Source: Centrapalus pauciflorus (taxonomy: Eukaryota; Streptophyta; Magnoliopsida; Asterales; Asteraceae). Taken from it: a stretch of 64,000 nucleotides of DNA. Made by a program: the position numbers and the translations under genes. Shown here piece after piece: positions 1 through 10,251 of the stretch (its first letter is position 1; each line of letters opens with the position of its first letter). The notes under the pieces were generated by a model. That model saw nothing but the letters and a program-made list of their open reading frames with translations. It was not told where the DNA came from and ran no database searches. The stretch lies in assembly GCA_020465985.1 (NCBI GenBank), contig JAANYP010004771.1, forward strand, positions 1,514,932-1,578,931, given 5' to 3'.

Positions 1-699
1 AATGATCAGTCTAATCATTCGTTGTTGTTGTTGTTATTTGTTAATGTCATCAAGTGTAATTTTGTGATTTTTCATAAATTAATTTCATTTTTAAAGTTTA
101 ATGTGTTGGTCTCCTGAAGTATTAATATCGGCAATTGCTAGAAAAGTATAAAACAAATTTTTTTTCTTCATTTTTTGGTAAACTCTATTTTTGATATTAT
201 TTAGTTTTTGTAATGATATATCTTTGAATTTGACAAAACTTTTACAATGAAATCCACGTTAATTCTTCTTTTCACATTACGTGTGATAACAATTGTGTGG
301 GATATACATATAGAATCACCCTTTATAATTTTTTTTAATTGATGATTGTTACATAGAAATAATGATTGACAAAAATAAAATAAAAACCTATAAAACTCAA
401 ATTTCATTTTATATTTTTGAGTATTTCCATTTTGATAAGAAAACAAGAGAATTAAAATTTATATAAAATTCAATTTATCTACCCCTTTTCATAGAAAATT
501 AAAAACTTTTGTCACAAAATTAAAAGCGATAAACACCACTCACAAGTCACAACCATTCTAACGATCCACCGTGTCAAACTCGCCCCATAATGATACAAGA
601 TTGTAAACACCACTAAATAAATTAATAATCTCTAGAAAGGAAAAAAACGCTGTTAATTTTTGTTTTAAATTTCAACCATATTATAATATTTAAAAGAGT
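1..699. other. AT-rich spacer, no gene seen
   Basis: Both strands are rich in short A/T runs and give only short, low-complexity open frames with no recognisable motif. I see no transposon ends, RNA gene or promoter that I could defend. Confidence 0.6.
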
Positions 700-1533
700 T
701 ATTACAAAAAAAAATCAACATGTTTTCACATATTTTATGTTTTCGTCCCTCCGTGTTATTTTTTCCATAAAAGTCCTCAAGTTAATTTTTTTATTTTTAG
801 TTTAGTGAAATTTGGACATTGAAACCCGGTTTTTCAGTTTTTAAAAACCCGGTTTACTAGTTATAACCGAGTTTTAATGTCCGAATCACTACTAGAAAAA
901 CTGCAAACTGCAACGATTTTTTTAGCAACGATGCATGTGTCGTTGCTAATATCTTCAATTAGCAACGAAATTAGCAACAAAATGAACAAAAAGTTATTAT
1001 ATTATGTTAGCAACGAATTGTCGTTGCTAGATTTGTCACTAATCAGCAAAAATAGGAGGGAAAATTTCCCGCTAGGTTTTTGCAACAAAATTTCTAACCA
1101 AAGTCGTTGCTATTTATGTAAATGTTGGAGGAAAAAACCTACTTTATTTTAGCAACTATATTTAGTCGTTGGTATATATCCGGATATTGGAGGGAAATTT
1201 CCCGCTCAAAGTAGCAACGATATTTAGTCGTTGCTAATATATATTTAAAAAAAAAATTCAAGTGGCAACAACTTTTTATTTTTTAACGATTATAACAAAC
1301 ATTGTTTATTTTTTTTTATCATTAATGGTAACAACTTTTATATTTTTTATCAATTATTAAAAAGTTTAAAAATGTAAAAGTTGATATTATTAATTATAAA
1401 AATTAATATTATTAATGATATAAAATATTAATATTGTAAGAATTTACCCAATAAATAAACACTTTTTTAATTAAAAATAAATTTTTAAAAATGTAAATTA
1501 GCAATATCCATCGTATGACCAAACATCACATGT

Positions 1534-2462
1534 ATGTCTCATAATGTCTGCAATGTAAAAAAAACCCTACTGCGCCTCCTTTCCCCTCATCGTGCGTCGC
1601 CTCTCTACCGGTCCATCTTGCCGCCGCCTCCTTTACCCCCGGAGATCTCGCCGTCGCCGCCGTCTAACAACGATCTCGCCTCCGCCTTCTTTCCCCTTAG
1701 TCATCGTCGCCTCTGCCCTCTGCCCCTGGACATCTTGCCGCCGCCGCCTCCTTTGCCCCCGGAGATCTCGCCGTCGCCGCCGTCTAACAACGATCTCGCC
1801 GTCCGGTATTCTCTCTCTTTCTCCCTCTCCCTCTCCCTCTCACTGTCGCTTTCTCTATACATGTCATTCTTGGCCTTTCATTTTAATCAAAGTGAAATAA
1901 CACATTTTTGGGGTTGTTTTCTTACATGTGTAGGAGGCTAATGCTGGCAGAGAGCTTTCAGAAATTGAGTTTTTTTGAGAAGATGCATAAAAAACAAAAG
2001 GGAAACGGTGAATGGTGCGATACAAAATCTGAAAAAGTTGCCAATGCATACAAGGAGATAATCAAACAAAATCACGTATTAGAGCCTTATGAGAACGAGG
2101 ATGCCGACGGTGCTGATCAACTTTCCAATGTTCCATTTGACCCAAAAGCATGGATAAAGGCAACTGGTGTACCCAAACAAAATAAGGTGTATGGTTTTGG
2201 GCTTACACAAGAAGCAGAAGTAATACGCACCCAGTTGAATTCTCCAACTTCAGCAAAACGAGCTCGTGTATACCCTTCAACTCCTGTCGACATGGAAGCT
2301 AGGATTGAATCAGAAGTCAATGCTAGAGTAGAGAGCCGGTTGGAAGCATTCAAGACTGAGATGATGCGACAAATGCAAGAACAAGTGAAACAGATGATGA
2401 ACTCTCAACAAACTAGCTCGACTACTAGCGATGCATTTGGTCTTGGCGAGGACAACCCTTGA
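1534..2462 (+). CDS. CACTA-internal two-exon gene with plant transposase (Ptta/En/Spm) C-terminal domain
   Basis: Proposed exons are 1534-1805 and 1934-2462, with donor CG|GTATTC and acceptor TGTAG|GAGG. They total 801 nt (266 aa plus stop), with the frame kept across the junction. Exon 1 encodes a Pro/Ser-rich low-complexity region (PPPPLPPEISPSPPSNN, about residues 30-90) that is itself duplicated. Exon 2 resembles the Transposase_24 (Ptta/En/Spm) C-terminal domain: an 'EWCDTKSEKVANAY' segment, then 'KQNKVYGFGLTQEAE', then a Glu/Gln-rich helical tail (about residues 205-250) ending near a TSSTTSDAFG stretch. The family is known from CACTA elements; its exact biochemical role is unclear to me. 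The catalytic DDE domain is absent. It may be a surviving accessory ORF or a captured fragment. The start ATG at 1534 is the first in frame; splicing is inferred, not observed. Confidence 0.6.
1561..1800 (+). repeat. 120-bp tandem duplication in exon 1 of the CACTA gene
   Basis: Positions 1621-1680 and 1741-1800 are identical over 60 nt except for one A/G difference, and the preceding ~60 nt of each unit are also related. The 120-bp period is a multiple of three, so the coding frame is kept and the Pro-rich block is doubled. The region is strikingly GC-rich compared with its surroundings. Confidence 0.85.
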
Positions 2463-3285
2463 GGATACGAACGATGATATATGGTACTAACTTTTTGGTA
2501 GCTTATAAACACTAGCTACAAATTCCATGATTGGATATACTACTAACTTTTTTGGTAGCTTAATAGTGTTTTTGGAACCAACAAACACTAGCTACATATT
2601 GCATGGTCTATTTGATAGATGACCATGTATAGATTTATTTTATGTATGAATTGTGGTTGGTACTTGGTAGTGCCAAATTTACGATATGCTTTTGGTATGT
2701 GTATGAAATTATGATTGTAACTAGGATTGTGTGAATGAATTATCATTATAAACAGGTTTGCATGAAAGAATTGTGTTACAAATGCATGTTTTTTTCAAAA
2801 TAAATAGTTTAAAAACAAAAAAAAGTGCTGCCAAATTTTTCATTAACATTAGCAACGACCTTGTATTGTTGCTAATATTAGCAGCCATTTTTGTTGCTAA
2901 TATTCTAATAGCAAGGAATAGAATTCGTTGCTAAACATAGAAATTAGCAACGAATAAATATCGTTGCTGACTTAGCAAGGAATAATGGGTCGTTGTTAAC
3001 TGTAGAAATTAGCAACGAAATCAACTTCTTTCAATTTTTACGACCAATACAAATTTCGTTGCTATTTTAGCAACGAATTACAAAATTTCGTTGCTAAATT
3101 TATTTAGCATCGGGCGTTTCAGCTTCGACTTAATTTCGTTGCAAACACGGATTAGCAACGATTTTAAGGCAGTTAGCAACGATTTTAAGGCAGTTAGCAA
3201 CGGAAAATGGTCGTTGCAATTTGCGGTTTTTCTAGTAGTGAATTTCACTAAACCAAAAAGAAGTTAACTTGAGGAAACCCAAAAT

Positions 3286-3815
3286 TCGGCCCCGACTTGA
3301 CCGTAGAATATCTGAACCTGAGTTAAACAGGTATGGGGAGGGAAACACTTTAATGCCCGATCCCGATCCCATTAATTTAATATCATAATATATATTTTTA
3401 TGTTTATATAATTTCATAAATAATTTATATAAATCACATATATACATACATAGCTTTTATATTATATAAATCTTTACATGTATTTTTTGTTTAAGTTGTA
3501 TTATAAATTATTACTTATCAATGTACATATAACTAAAAAATGTTGAGATAATTTATTTTGAAATTTATTTCCATGTATATATATATTTAAAACCTATAAT
3601 TTGTATTGTAAATTTAATAAATTTTTAGAATCTAAAAACCCTGATCCTGATGGGACCGGAGATGGTGACGAGAATTCAATATTCGAGGGGGACGATGACG
3701 ACGACAAAAATGAAAAATAAAATACCTAGTCCCCATCCCCATCAATAATTCAATATCAATGATTGATTCATCCTCATATTATATATTAATTCACACGTAC
3801 CCCATATATATATAA

Positions 3816-3817
<2 letters not shown>
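3286..3817. other. AT-rich spacer, no gene seen
   Basis: Low-complexity sequence. It contains 'cccgatcccgatccc' (about 3357) and 'ctgatcctgatgggaccgg' (about 3642), which look like facing remnants of a GGGATCGGG-type inverted repeat, too diverged to delimit. No coding signal. Confidence 0.4.
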
Positions 3818-3898
<81 letters not shown>

Positions 3899-3936
3899 AG
3901 ATGTGGGTGGTAGTCAAATTAAAATAGATAAGGATC

Positions 3937-4000
<64 letters not shown>
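3818..4000. repeat. Compound microsatellite (TA)n-(TG)n-(GA)n abutting the phytoglobin ATG
   Basis: (TA)n occupies 3818-3881, (TG)n 3882-3898, then after about 40 bp of unique sequence (GA)31 runs 3939-4000. The final A of the (GA) tract is the A of the phytoglobin start codon, so the 5' leader is replaced by, or consists of, the dinucleotide repeat. Confidence 0.95.
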
Positions 4001-4003
<3 letters not shown>

Positions 4004-4375
4004 GTGGTAGTGGTTTGAGTGAAGAGCAAGAAGCATTGGTGAAGGAATCATGGGAGATAATAAAGGAAGACATAACTGCCCTCAGTCTCTATTAATTTCT
4101 TTACACAGTTAAGTTTAATTTTTCTTTTTCTTTTTCTTTTTTCTGCCTCCTGTAATAGTAATTTCAATCAATCACCCAGGCCAATTAAATATAAATTAAA
4201 AAAAGTTGAATTGAAGGGTACTGGAGATAGCACCAGGTGCAAAGAAATTGTTTTCATTTCTCAAAGACGAAGAAGGGATTCCTTCCTTTAGATAACCCAA
4301 AGGTCAAGGCCCATGCTCTCAAAGTTTTCAAGATGGTGGGTGTCTCTGTCTCTCCCTCAATCAATAACAAACCTT

Positions 4376-4803
4376 ATATGGTCTGTGATACCTAAAAAAT
4401 GCAGAGTACCGTGAGAATCTGTGAACACACGAGTTTCAGATGTGAACTTGCTCCGAAAAAAAGATTTTTGTTTTTGAATTTTTTTCATATTCATTTAGAT
4501 ACAAATAATATAAGGTTATTCGTAAAAAAAACTATATACATTTACACTTTCTATCATCTTAAAAGTCATGTGAACGTGAAAAAATTCATGTGAATATGCT
4601 TAGTTGTGAACACACGTTCACAACAGTGCAGTTCATGTGAACACACACGTTTCACATAGTTCTAGTGTGTGTTTATGTGTGATTTTTTGCAAGTAGGCTT
4701 GTATTATTAATTTAAACATGATTATGAGAAATAATTTCAAAAAAAAAAGATTTTAAGTGAGGACCCTCCTGTACTTCGCAAAACTAGTGGTACTCATTTG
4801 AAC

Positions 4804-4805
<2 letters not shown>
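4376..4805 (+). mobile_element. (TA)n-associated MITE family, copy 1 (in phytoglobin intron 2)
   Basis: It aligns over its length with 61822-62261 and in part with 9880-10195. Shared blocks are 'cagagtaccgtgag', 'cttaaaagtcatgtgaacg' and the end 'ggtactcatttgaaccc'. The left end (ggtctgtgatacc) is a decayed version of copy 3's. The right end runs directly into a (TA)n tract. Confidence 0.75.

Positions 4806-4876
<71 letters not shown>
4806..4876. repeat. (TA)n microsatellite
   Basis: About 35 TA units, directly abutting the right end of the MITE copy in intron 2 of the phytoglobin pseudogene. Confidence 0.95.
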
Positions 4877-4879
<3 letters not shown>

Positions 4880-5316
4880 GATAATATTAATATTTTTTAA
4901 TAAATTAATATATGTGTGTGTGTGTAATTGAATTAAATGATGGAAGACATGCGAGTCAGCAATTCAATTGAGGGAGAAAGGACAAGTAGTGGTTCCTGGT
5001 TCCACACTCAAGTATTTGGGATCTGTTCATCTTCAAAAATCCATTGGTGCACCTCACTTTGAGGTATTCATTTTCTTTCTTTCTATCTCTTTTTATTTAT
5101 TTATTCAAACTTAACTATTTAATTAGTTTTTAATTTTGGACAATTTGTCAAAAAAATGTATCGTATTTTTTTTGACAGATAAGTAATCATTAAATTCTAT
5201 TATTGCCGAGAAAATATATGAAATCAATTGTTTAGATTTAGATATTATCATGAAATGTTAATTTTAGTCGAAAAACGGTTGTGAAATTAAAGTTTTACCA
5301 TCTTAGTTGTTATTTT

Positions 5317-5650
5317 TGTTAGATTTACTTGAATAATAAACTCGAATAAACCATATTGTCAAATAATTATGATAAACAATCTGATGACGAACAAACAAGG
5401 GTTGTGAAAGTCTTCCTCACCTAAAGCCTTAATATTCTAGACCGAACAACAGATCTCTGGTAGATAAAAATCAGAGATCTTAGGGTTGCTTTAGGGTATT
5501 GGAGACCCTGACTATATATATATAGACAAGGAATTAGGGTTGCCATCAAACCCTAAAACTCAATAGGTTTAGTTCATTAATTAATAACTTAATAAGTCTA
5601 TTAAAGATGAAGCCTTAAATATATAAGCCCACTAAATAGAAATTCTAACA
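5317..5650. mobile_element. Solo LTR of a retrotransposon (in phytoglobin intron 3)
   Basis: 334 bp beginning TGTTAGA and ending TCTAACA, a perfect 7-bp terminal inverted repeat with the TG...CA ends of LTRs. It is flanked by the 5-bp duplication ATTTT (5312-5316 and 5651-5655). An internal 'ctatatatatatagac' could be its TATA region. No internal retroviral-type sequence remains, so it is the product of LTR-LTR recombination. The small size suggests a Copia-type LTR (inference). Confidence 0.85.
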
Positions 5651-6082
5651 ATTTTTAGTCAAACTGAACTTTACAATCGATCATTTCTCAGTTTAAATTA
5701 ATTATTGTCAAAATTTGAATATTATGTTACCCTTTTTTTGATCATGTAATTAATGGATGATGGTTGATGTGATGAATGAAATGAAATGAAATGAAGGTGG
5801 TGAAGGAGGGAGTGTTAAGAACATGCAGTTGAAAAGGCAATGGGAAGAGAGAAATGGAGTGAAGAAATGAAAGGGGCATGGTCTCAAGCTTATCATCAAT
5901 TGGCTGCTGCTATTCAACATCAAATGAAATTACAGTCTGAGTCTCAGCCTCCATAACCATAATTCATTCTTCTCCATTTATTCATCAATCAAACCTTCAA
6001 ATCTTTGTCTTAATTGTAATAATTAATAACAATGCATGTTATATGAGGTTTTTTTTTAATTTCACACTAATAATGATACTAC

Positions 6083-6257
6083 TTACTTCTTCCGTCCCCA
6101 ATTTAATAAATATGTTCACGTTTCTTTTTTAATATGTTTTAAAATAATTGTTTATATCCATAAATAGATTGTTGTTATTTATATAATTCAGTTATACCCT
6201 TAATTATGTATTATTTTTAAACAATTTGTGGGTGTTTATTTTGGGAGGATGAAAGTT
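6083..6257. repeat. Possible Stowaway-like MITE remnant
   Basis: The left end 'acttcttccgtccccaattt' resembles the Stowaway/mariner end CTCCCTCCGTCCC, and the right end 'ttgggaggatgaaagt' is an imperfect inverted match. The termini are too diverged to fix a TA duplication. Confidence 0.35.
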
Positions 6258-6270
6258 TATTATTAATATT

Positions 6271-6612
6271 AGGGTTTAATATGAAAAAAATAAACATATT
6301 TTTCACGTTTTTGCACTTTAGTCACTCCGTGTTATTTTTAAGCAATAAAATCCTTAAGTTATATATTTGTTTGTGATTTTTGAAATTTTTCTCTATTTTT
6401 TCAAAAAAATCTTCAAGTTTGTGGAATTTTAAGAGAAAAATAGTGTAAAAATGTTTGTTTTTTTTTTGAAAATAGTGAGGGTTGATTATTAAAAAAAAAA
6501 TACTTTTCCGAAAAGCGGAGTGAAAACAATAACTTGAGTAGGAAAAAATAACACGGCGGAACTAAATCACAAAAAATATAAAAACATGTTGGTTTTTTTG
6601 ATATTCAACCCT
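6271..6612. mobile_element. Long-TIR MITE (AGGGTTTAATATG family)
   Basis: The left end AGGGTTTAATATGAAAAAAA is matched by the reverse complement of the right end (AGGGTTGAATATCAAAAAAA). The inverted similarity continues about 75 bp inward through 'ccgtgttatttttt'. The same terminal sequence recurs at about 700, at 25190-25330 and in DUF1997 intron 5. The target duplication is obscured by flanking ATT repeats. Confidence 0.65.
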
Positions 6613-7236
6613 TATTATTATTATTATGAATTTTGATATATTTTGAGAAACTAAGATTTAAATTTAAGGCAATGTTGTTGTCGCTACGGTATAATTATAT
6701 CTTTCTTTCAATGTTAAGATTCCAATTTTAAGACACTATTTAAATTTTGATATATTTTGCTTATTTCTTCCAATGTTAAGATTTGAATTTTAAGACAATG
6801 TTGTTGTCGCTACAATATAATTATATATTTTTTGTTTCACTATAATTTCATATTTTAATTGTAGAGTGTGTTTTTTGTAATTATTTTAAAATAGTAATTG
6901 TTTTTTTAGGTCAATAAAAAAAATCCACATAATTGTTTGATCCGATATCCCGATGCAAACGACGTGACATTAATTACTAGGCGACACACGTATAAAATAA
7001 ATTTGTTCGGATTTATTAAAATAACAAGCCTACATTTTTAATTTTATCGTTTAGGTTATTATTTATGTTTTTTTTTTAATTATATCTATAAGATTATTAA
7101 ACTTCGATATTTTCATTGCTTGTCCTAATGAATCATCTATGAAATAACCTTTAACAATTAATAGCAGAATTATTGGTCCTTAATTATATCTATTTTGTAC
7201 CCATTAGGTCAATATAGTAGTTATTTTATATATTCA
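6613..7236. other. AT-rich spacer, no gene seen
   Basis: There is a direct repeat of a ~60-bp block ('aatgttgttgtcgctac...ataattatat') at about 6670 and 6795, marking an old local duplication. No coding or RNA signal. Confidence 0.4.
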
Positions 7237-7370
7237 CTTTACATAGATCAAGTGGTCACCACCATAGGTGGAAAGGGTTCCCCTTGGTTGAGGTCTCGAG
7301 TTCGAGCCTTGTCAATGGCGATTCCCCTTAGGTGGAGGTGTGGGGTTTGGCCCTCTGTTAAAAAAAAAAC
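7237..7370 (+). mobile_element. SINE-like retroposon
   Basis: It contains a pol III box B match (gagttcgagcc, 7298-7308), an upstream box-A-like 'gatcaagtggtcacc' (about 7247), a short GC-rich body and a terminal A10 tract (7360-7369). Order and length fit a plant SINE. I could not find a clear target duplication. Confidence 0.55.
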
Positions 7371-8242
7371 ATATTAACAACATAAGGGAATTCTCAATTT
7401 ATATTGTTATCTCTCTAAAACCAATAATTTAAAGAGAACTTATGGTAACAAAATTTTAATATCCATGACATGATATATAATTTTATAATATTCATTTATA
7501 CATTAAAAAGTCTAAAACATTATAATTTAGTTTACCATAACATGTTTAAACACATAGTTAAACCACATATAATTATCTTAAATATTAACTTTATAAACCA
7601 TGATATTTTTTTGTAATATATAATTAAACTTAAATCAAATAAATTATTAGAATATATAAAACAAATTTATTATGTATTTGTCGGTATGTAGTATAGTATA
7701 ATATCAAAAGGCTCACTCAATAATATAACATTTTAAATACTAATTAAAGACTCGTTTTAACATTTTAAATATTGCGAAGTTAGTATTGATTTAATTATTA
7801 ATTAAAAACTCATTTTAGCAATGTCTCAAATTAAAATACTAATTAAATATCAATAGTCTCACTATAGTAATATCTCATAATGCTTATTTTAACAGTGTCT
7901 TATTTTAAAATTAAATTATAAAACTATTCACTTTAGCAATATCTGGTTTTAAATATTAATTAAATATTCATTTTAGCAATATCTCATTTTAAATATTAAT
8001 AATTACAATAATTTGCTATTAAAAACTATGTATAATATCATTGGGTCTGGGCTTGAGTGAATTGGTTTCATTCCATAAGACCTCTAAACTGCATGGGCTT
8101 AACGATCAGCCCAACACAAGTCTCATGCGTATAGCCGAAGCCCGAATGTAATTTAAAAATAAACATTTCTTATTTTCTTAACCCAACCAAACCTTTTTAT
8201 ACTTTAAACATTCAAAATACATAAACTTTGGAGTTTGGAATA
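7371..8242. other. AT-rich spacer with diffuse direct repeats
   Basis: From 7700 to 8010 a short phrase ('cattttagcaatatctcattttaaatattaattaaa' in varying forms) recurs at irregular 50-70 bp spacing, a decayed minisatellite. No gene seen. Confidence 0.4.
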
Positions 8243-8545
8243 GGGGTAAAGCCATACAATAGTAACCTACTTTTGAAAATTTATCAATATGGTACGTCTA
8301 CTTTTTTAAATATCTATGGTACCTGTACTTCAATTTTTCATATCGATATGAACATATTTGTAATAGACCCCTGTTTTTCAGACCATTAGAACCCTGTTTT
8401 GTATGTAAAAACCGGGCTCTATTATGTAGAATGACCATATCGATACAGAAAATTAAAGTACACGTACCATATAGACAATTAAAAAAGTAGATGTACCATA
8501 TCGATACATTTTCAAAAGTAGGTTGCTATTGTATGGCTTTAACCC
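8243..8545. mobile_element. Mutator-type MITE with perfect 9-bp target duplication
   Basis: 303 bp with ends GGGGTAAAGCCATACAATAG and the reverse complement of GGGTTAAAGCCATACAATAG. The inverted arms extend over 100 bp each. It is flanked by TTTGGAATA at 8234-8242 and 8546-8554. The 9-bp duplication and long terminal inverted repeats are diagnostic of Mutator-like elements. Confidence 0.88.
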
Positions 8546-8804
8546 TTTGGAATATGGAAAGTGTTGAATATTCATAACAAGAGACCGCTACAAACGATAT
8601 TGCATTTAAAATGATTTCTTTATATAAATTAGTAAGAATGAAACATTAATACATAAATATGTAACGGCTAAATACAAAAAGTAAGAATTATCCTTTTTAA
8701 CGTTTAAAAGATTAAACTTTCAGTTTTTTTTTAACAATTATAGCATGTCATAACAACCGAGGACCGATAACATACTATTTAGGTAGTAGGTTGTTTTGTT
8801 CTTG

Positions 8805-8955
8805 TTTTTTTTTTTTTTTAAAACTATCCTACTTCTACTCCTAAACTACTCCTTTTAGGACCAGACTTACTTACTCCACCTAAATTTCAACTTGCTCAGA
8901 CGGGGATCGAACCCGTGACCTCTCGCTTACAACTCCACCCTCTTGTAATCATTAA
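8805..8955 (-). mobile_element. SINE, minus strand, 5'-truncated
   Basis: Read on the minus strand, it has box B GGGTTCGATCC (8904-8914), then a body 'gcaagttgaaatttaggtgg', and ends in A15 (poly-T 8805-8819 on the plus strand). The body matches the SINE at 41480-41621, so they are one family. Box A is not recognisable. Confidence 0.7.
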
Positions 8956-9879
8956 AAATGTGAAAGATTATGTTATAGATGTCAGAAAAATTAAATGATT
9001 GTTAAAAAGTTAAAACATGAATGATATTTTTTTTATTTAACCGCTTATTTAGATGAAACATCAACTATCATGGATCTTTCATACTTATGTATGTATAATA
9101 CTATATTTAATTTTCTTTTCTGAATATGACTTTAAAATGATTTTCTTCCATAGATTTGATTGTGTTTCCCCTGATTTACTAATAACACAGCTGTTGATAT
9201 TAATTTTTTGTTTAATAATATAGGACCTTTATTAGTTTTTTTAATTATATACACACGTTAAATGTGATATCATTTGTAATAACGTTAAAGTATTTTGTTT
9301 AAAAAGTAGCATATGTAAAGTATTTTGTTTATAATTTTATAAATACTATTGCTACTTTTTAAAGTAAAGAATGTTAGTAAATGATGTCACCTCCAAAATG
9401 AAACTCATGCACGATCGATCATTTAATTTAAGATAACATGATTATGATTCAAACCTAATTTTTTCTTCCAAGTTAATGATGTGATTAACAAGTCAAATTC
9501 AAAGTCAACTAGAATTTGTTTGATAGCCATCTGTCACCATCCACGCGTTTTTAAGTGCATTAACATAATTACTTTTAAGGTTTTTTTTTTTTAAAATAAG
9601 TTATTTTATTATTTTACTATCCATTTAGTTGGCGTATTAAAATAAATCAAACGTTCAAACGTGTTGTTTTCTACTTATAATAAAGGATTAATATTGAAAG
9701 AAACTCCCTCAACTTTCTTTATCTTCACGATTAACTCTCTAAACTATTTTTGTCATATTCAAATGTGTATGTTTGACCGGTTATCAAAAAAGTTTTCTTA
9801 GTTATTTCACTTAATTAATATTGTAAAAACCTCATCATTTTTCTCATATTTTAGCGGTTAAGTCCCTAAACCTTTTAAA
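8956..9879. other. AT-rich spacer, no gene seen
   Basis: Unremarkable A/T-rich sequence. There is a small direct repeat of 'aaagtattttgtttataa/aaaagtagcatat' around 9285-9365. No coding potential. Confidence 0.45.
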
Positions 9880-10195
9880 CATGATTACATAATATAAGAC
9901 TATTTGTAAAAAAATCACACGCATTCACATTTTCTAGCATCTTAAAAGTCATGTGAACGTGAAAAAATTTATGTGAACATGCTTGGTGTGAGCATACGTT
10001 CACAACAGTTTAGTTAATGTGAACATGCACGTTTCACATAGTTATATATAATATCTGTTTATGTGTGATTTTATATAAATAGTCTTGTATTATTAATTTA
10101 AACATGATTATGAAAAAAAATTCAAAAAAATGGTTTTAAGTGAGGTACTTCTGGTACTGTGTAAAACTAATGATACTCATTTGAATCCAAATTTA
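9880..10195 (+). mobile_element. (TA)n-associated MITE family, copy 2, 5'-truncated
   Basis: From 'ataatataagactatttgtaaa' to 'gatactcatttgaatcc' it follows copies 1 and 3 closely, but the first ~120 bp are missing and there is no flanking (TA)n. It is the most diverged of the three. Confidence 0.7.
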
Positions 10196-10251
10196 TAAAA
10201 TAAAATAAAAGTAAATAATTGAAGTTATGGATGGGAAATATTAATGTAGCT

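Larger units (their letters stand above)
887..3240 (+). mobile_element. Complete CACTA (En/Spm) transposon, non-autonomous
   Basis: The element is 2354 bp. It begins CACTACTAGAAAAAC at 887 and ends with the reverse complement GTTTTTCTAGTAGTG at 3240. The terminal inverted repeats are about 30 bp with few mismatches. It is flanked by the 3-bp target duplication AAT (884-886 and 3241-3243), as expected for CACTA. Both subterminal regions (900-1240 and 2850-3220) are packed with the motif TAGCAACGA/TCGTTGCTA in both orientations, the usual transposase-binding layout. No TNPD-type catalytic transposase is present. The only gene inside is the two-exon frame at 1534-2462, so mobility would need a partner in trans. 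Confidence 0.92.
700..3285. repeat. Inverted-repeat MITE split by a CACTA insertion
   Basis: The left part (about 700-886) carries a segment near 776-812 reading 'caagttaattttttt...tttagtgaaatt'. Its reverse complement, diverged, lies immediately right of the CACTA element at 3241-3276 ('aatttcactaaacc...gttaacttgagg'). The two halves therefore look like the arms of one older foldback element, cut by the CACTA element at 887. The outer left part ('aacatgttttcacatattttatg') resembles the ends of the elements at 6271-6612, 25190-25330 and 28977-29335. The outer right end is lost beyond about 3285. Confidence 0.5.
4000..5956 (+). pseudogene. Non-symbiotic haemoglobin (class-2-like phytoglobin) pseudogene, 4 exons
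   Basis: Exons: 4000-4107, 4217-4335, 4947-5063, 5797-5956. The four-exon, three-intron layout is that of plant haemoglobins, and introns 1-3 keep GT/AG ends. Pieces read clearly: exon 1 LSEEQEALVKESWEIIKEDI; exon 2 VLEIAPGAKKLFSFLKDEEG then DNPKVKAHALKVFKM; exon 3 TCESAIQLREKGQVVVPGS then LKYLGSVHLQK; exon 4 EKWSEEMKGAWSQAYHQLAA. The distal His (KAHAL) and proximal His (GSVHL) are both still encoded, so the haem pocket is recognisable. It is broken by a 4-nt insertion at 4093-4096, which makes an in-frame TAA; a 1-nt insertion in the T run 4287-4289, with a following stop; and a 1-nt insertion at 5824, with a following stop. Retained introns show it is not a retrocopy. Intron 2 holds a MITE and intron 3 a solo LTR. 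Class assignment is from memory of AtGLB2-like sequences. Assembly error is the alternative, but the other genes here are intact. Confidence 0.88.
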
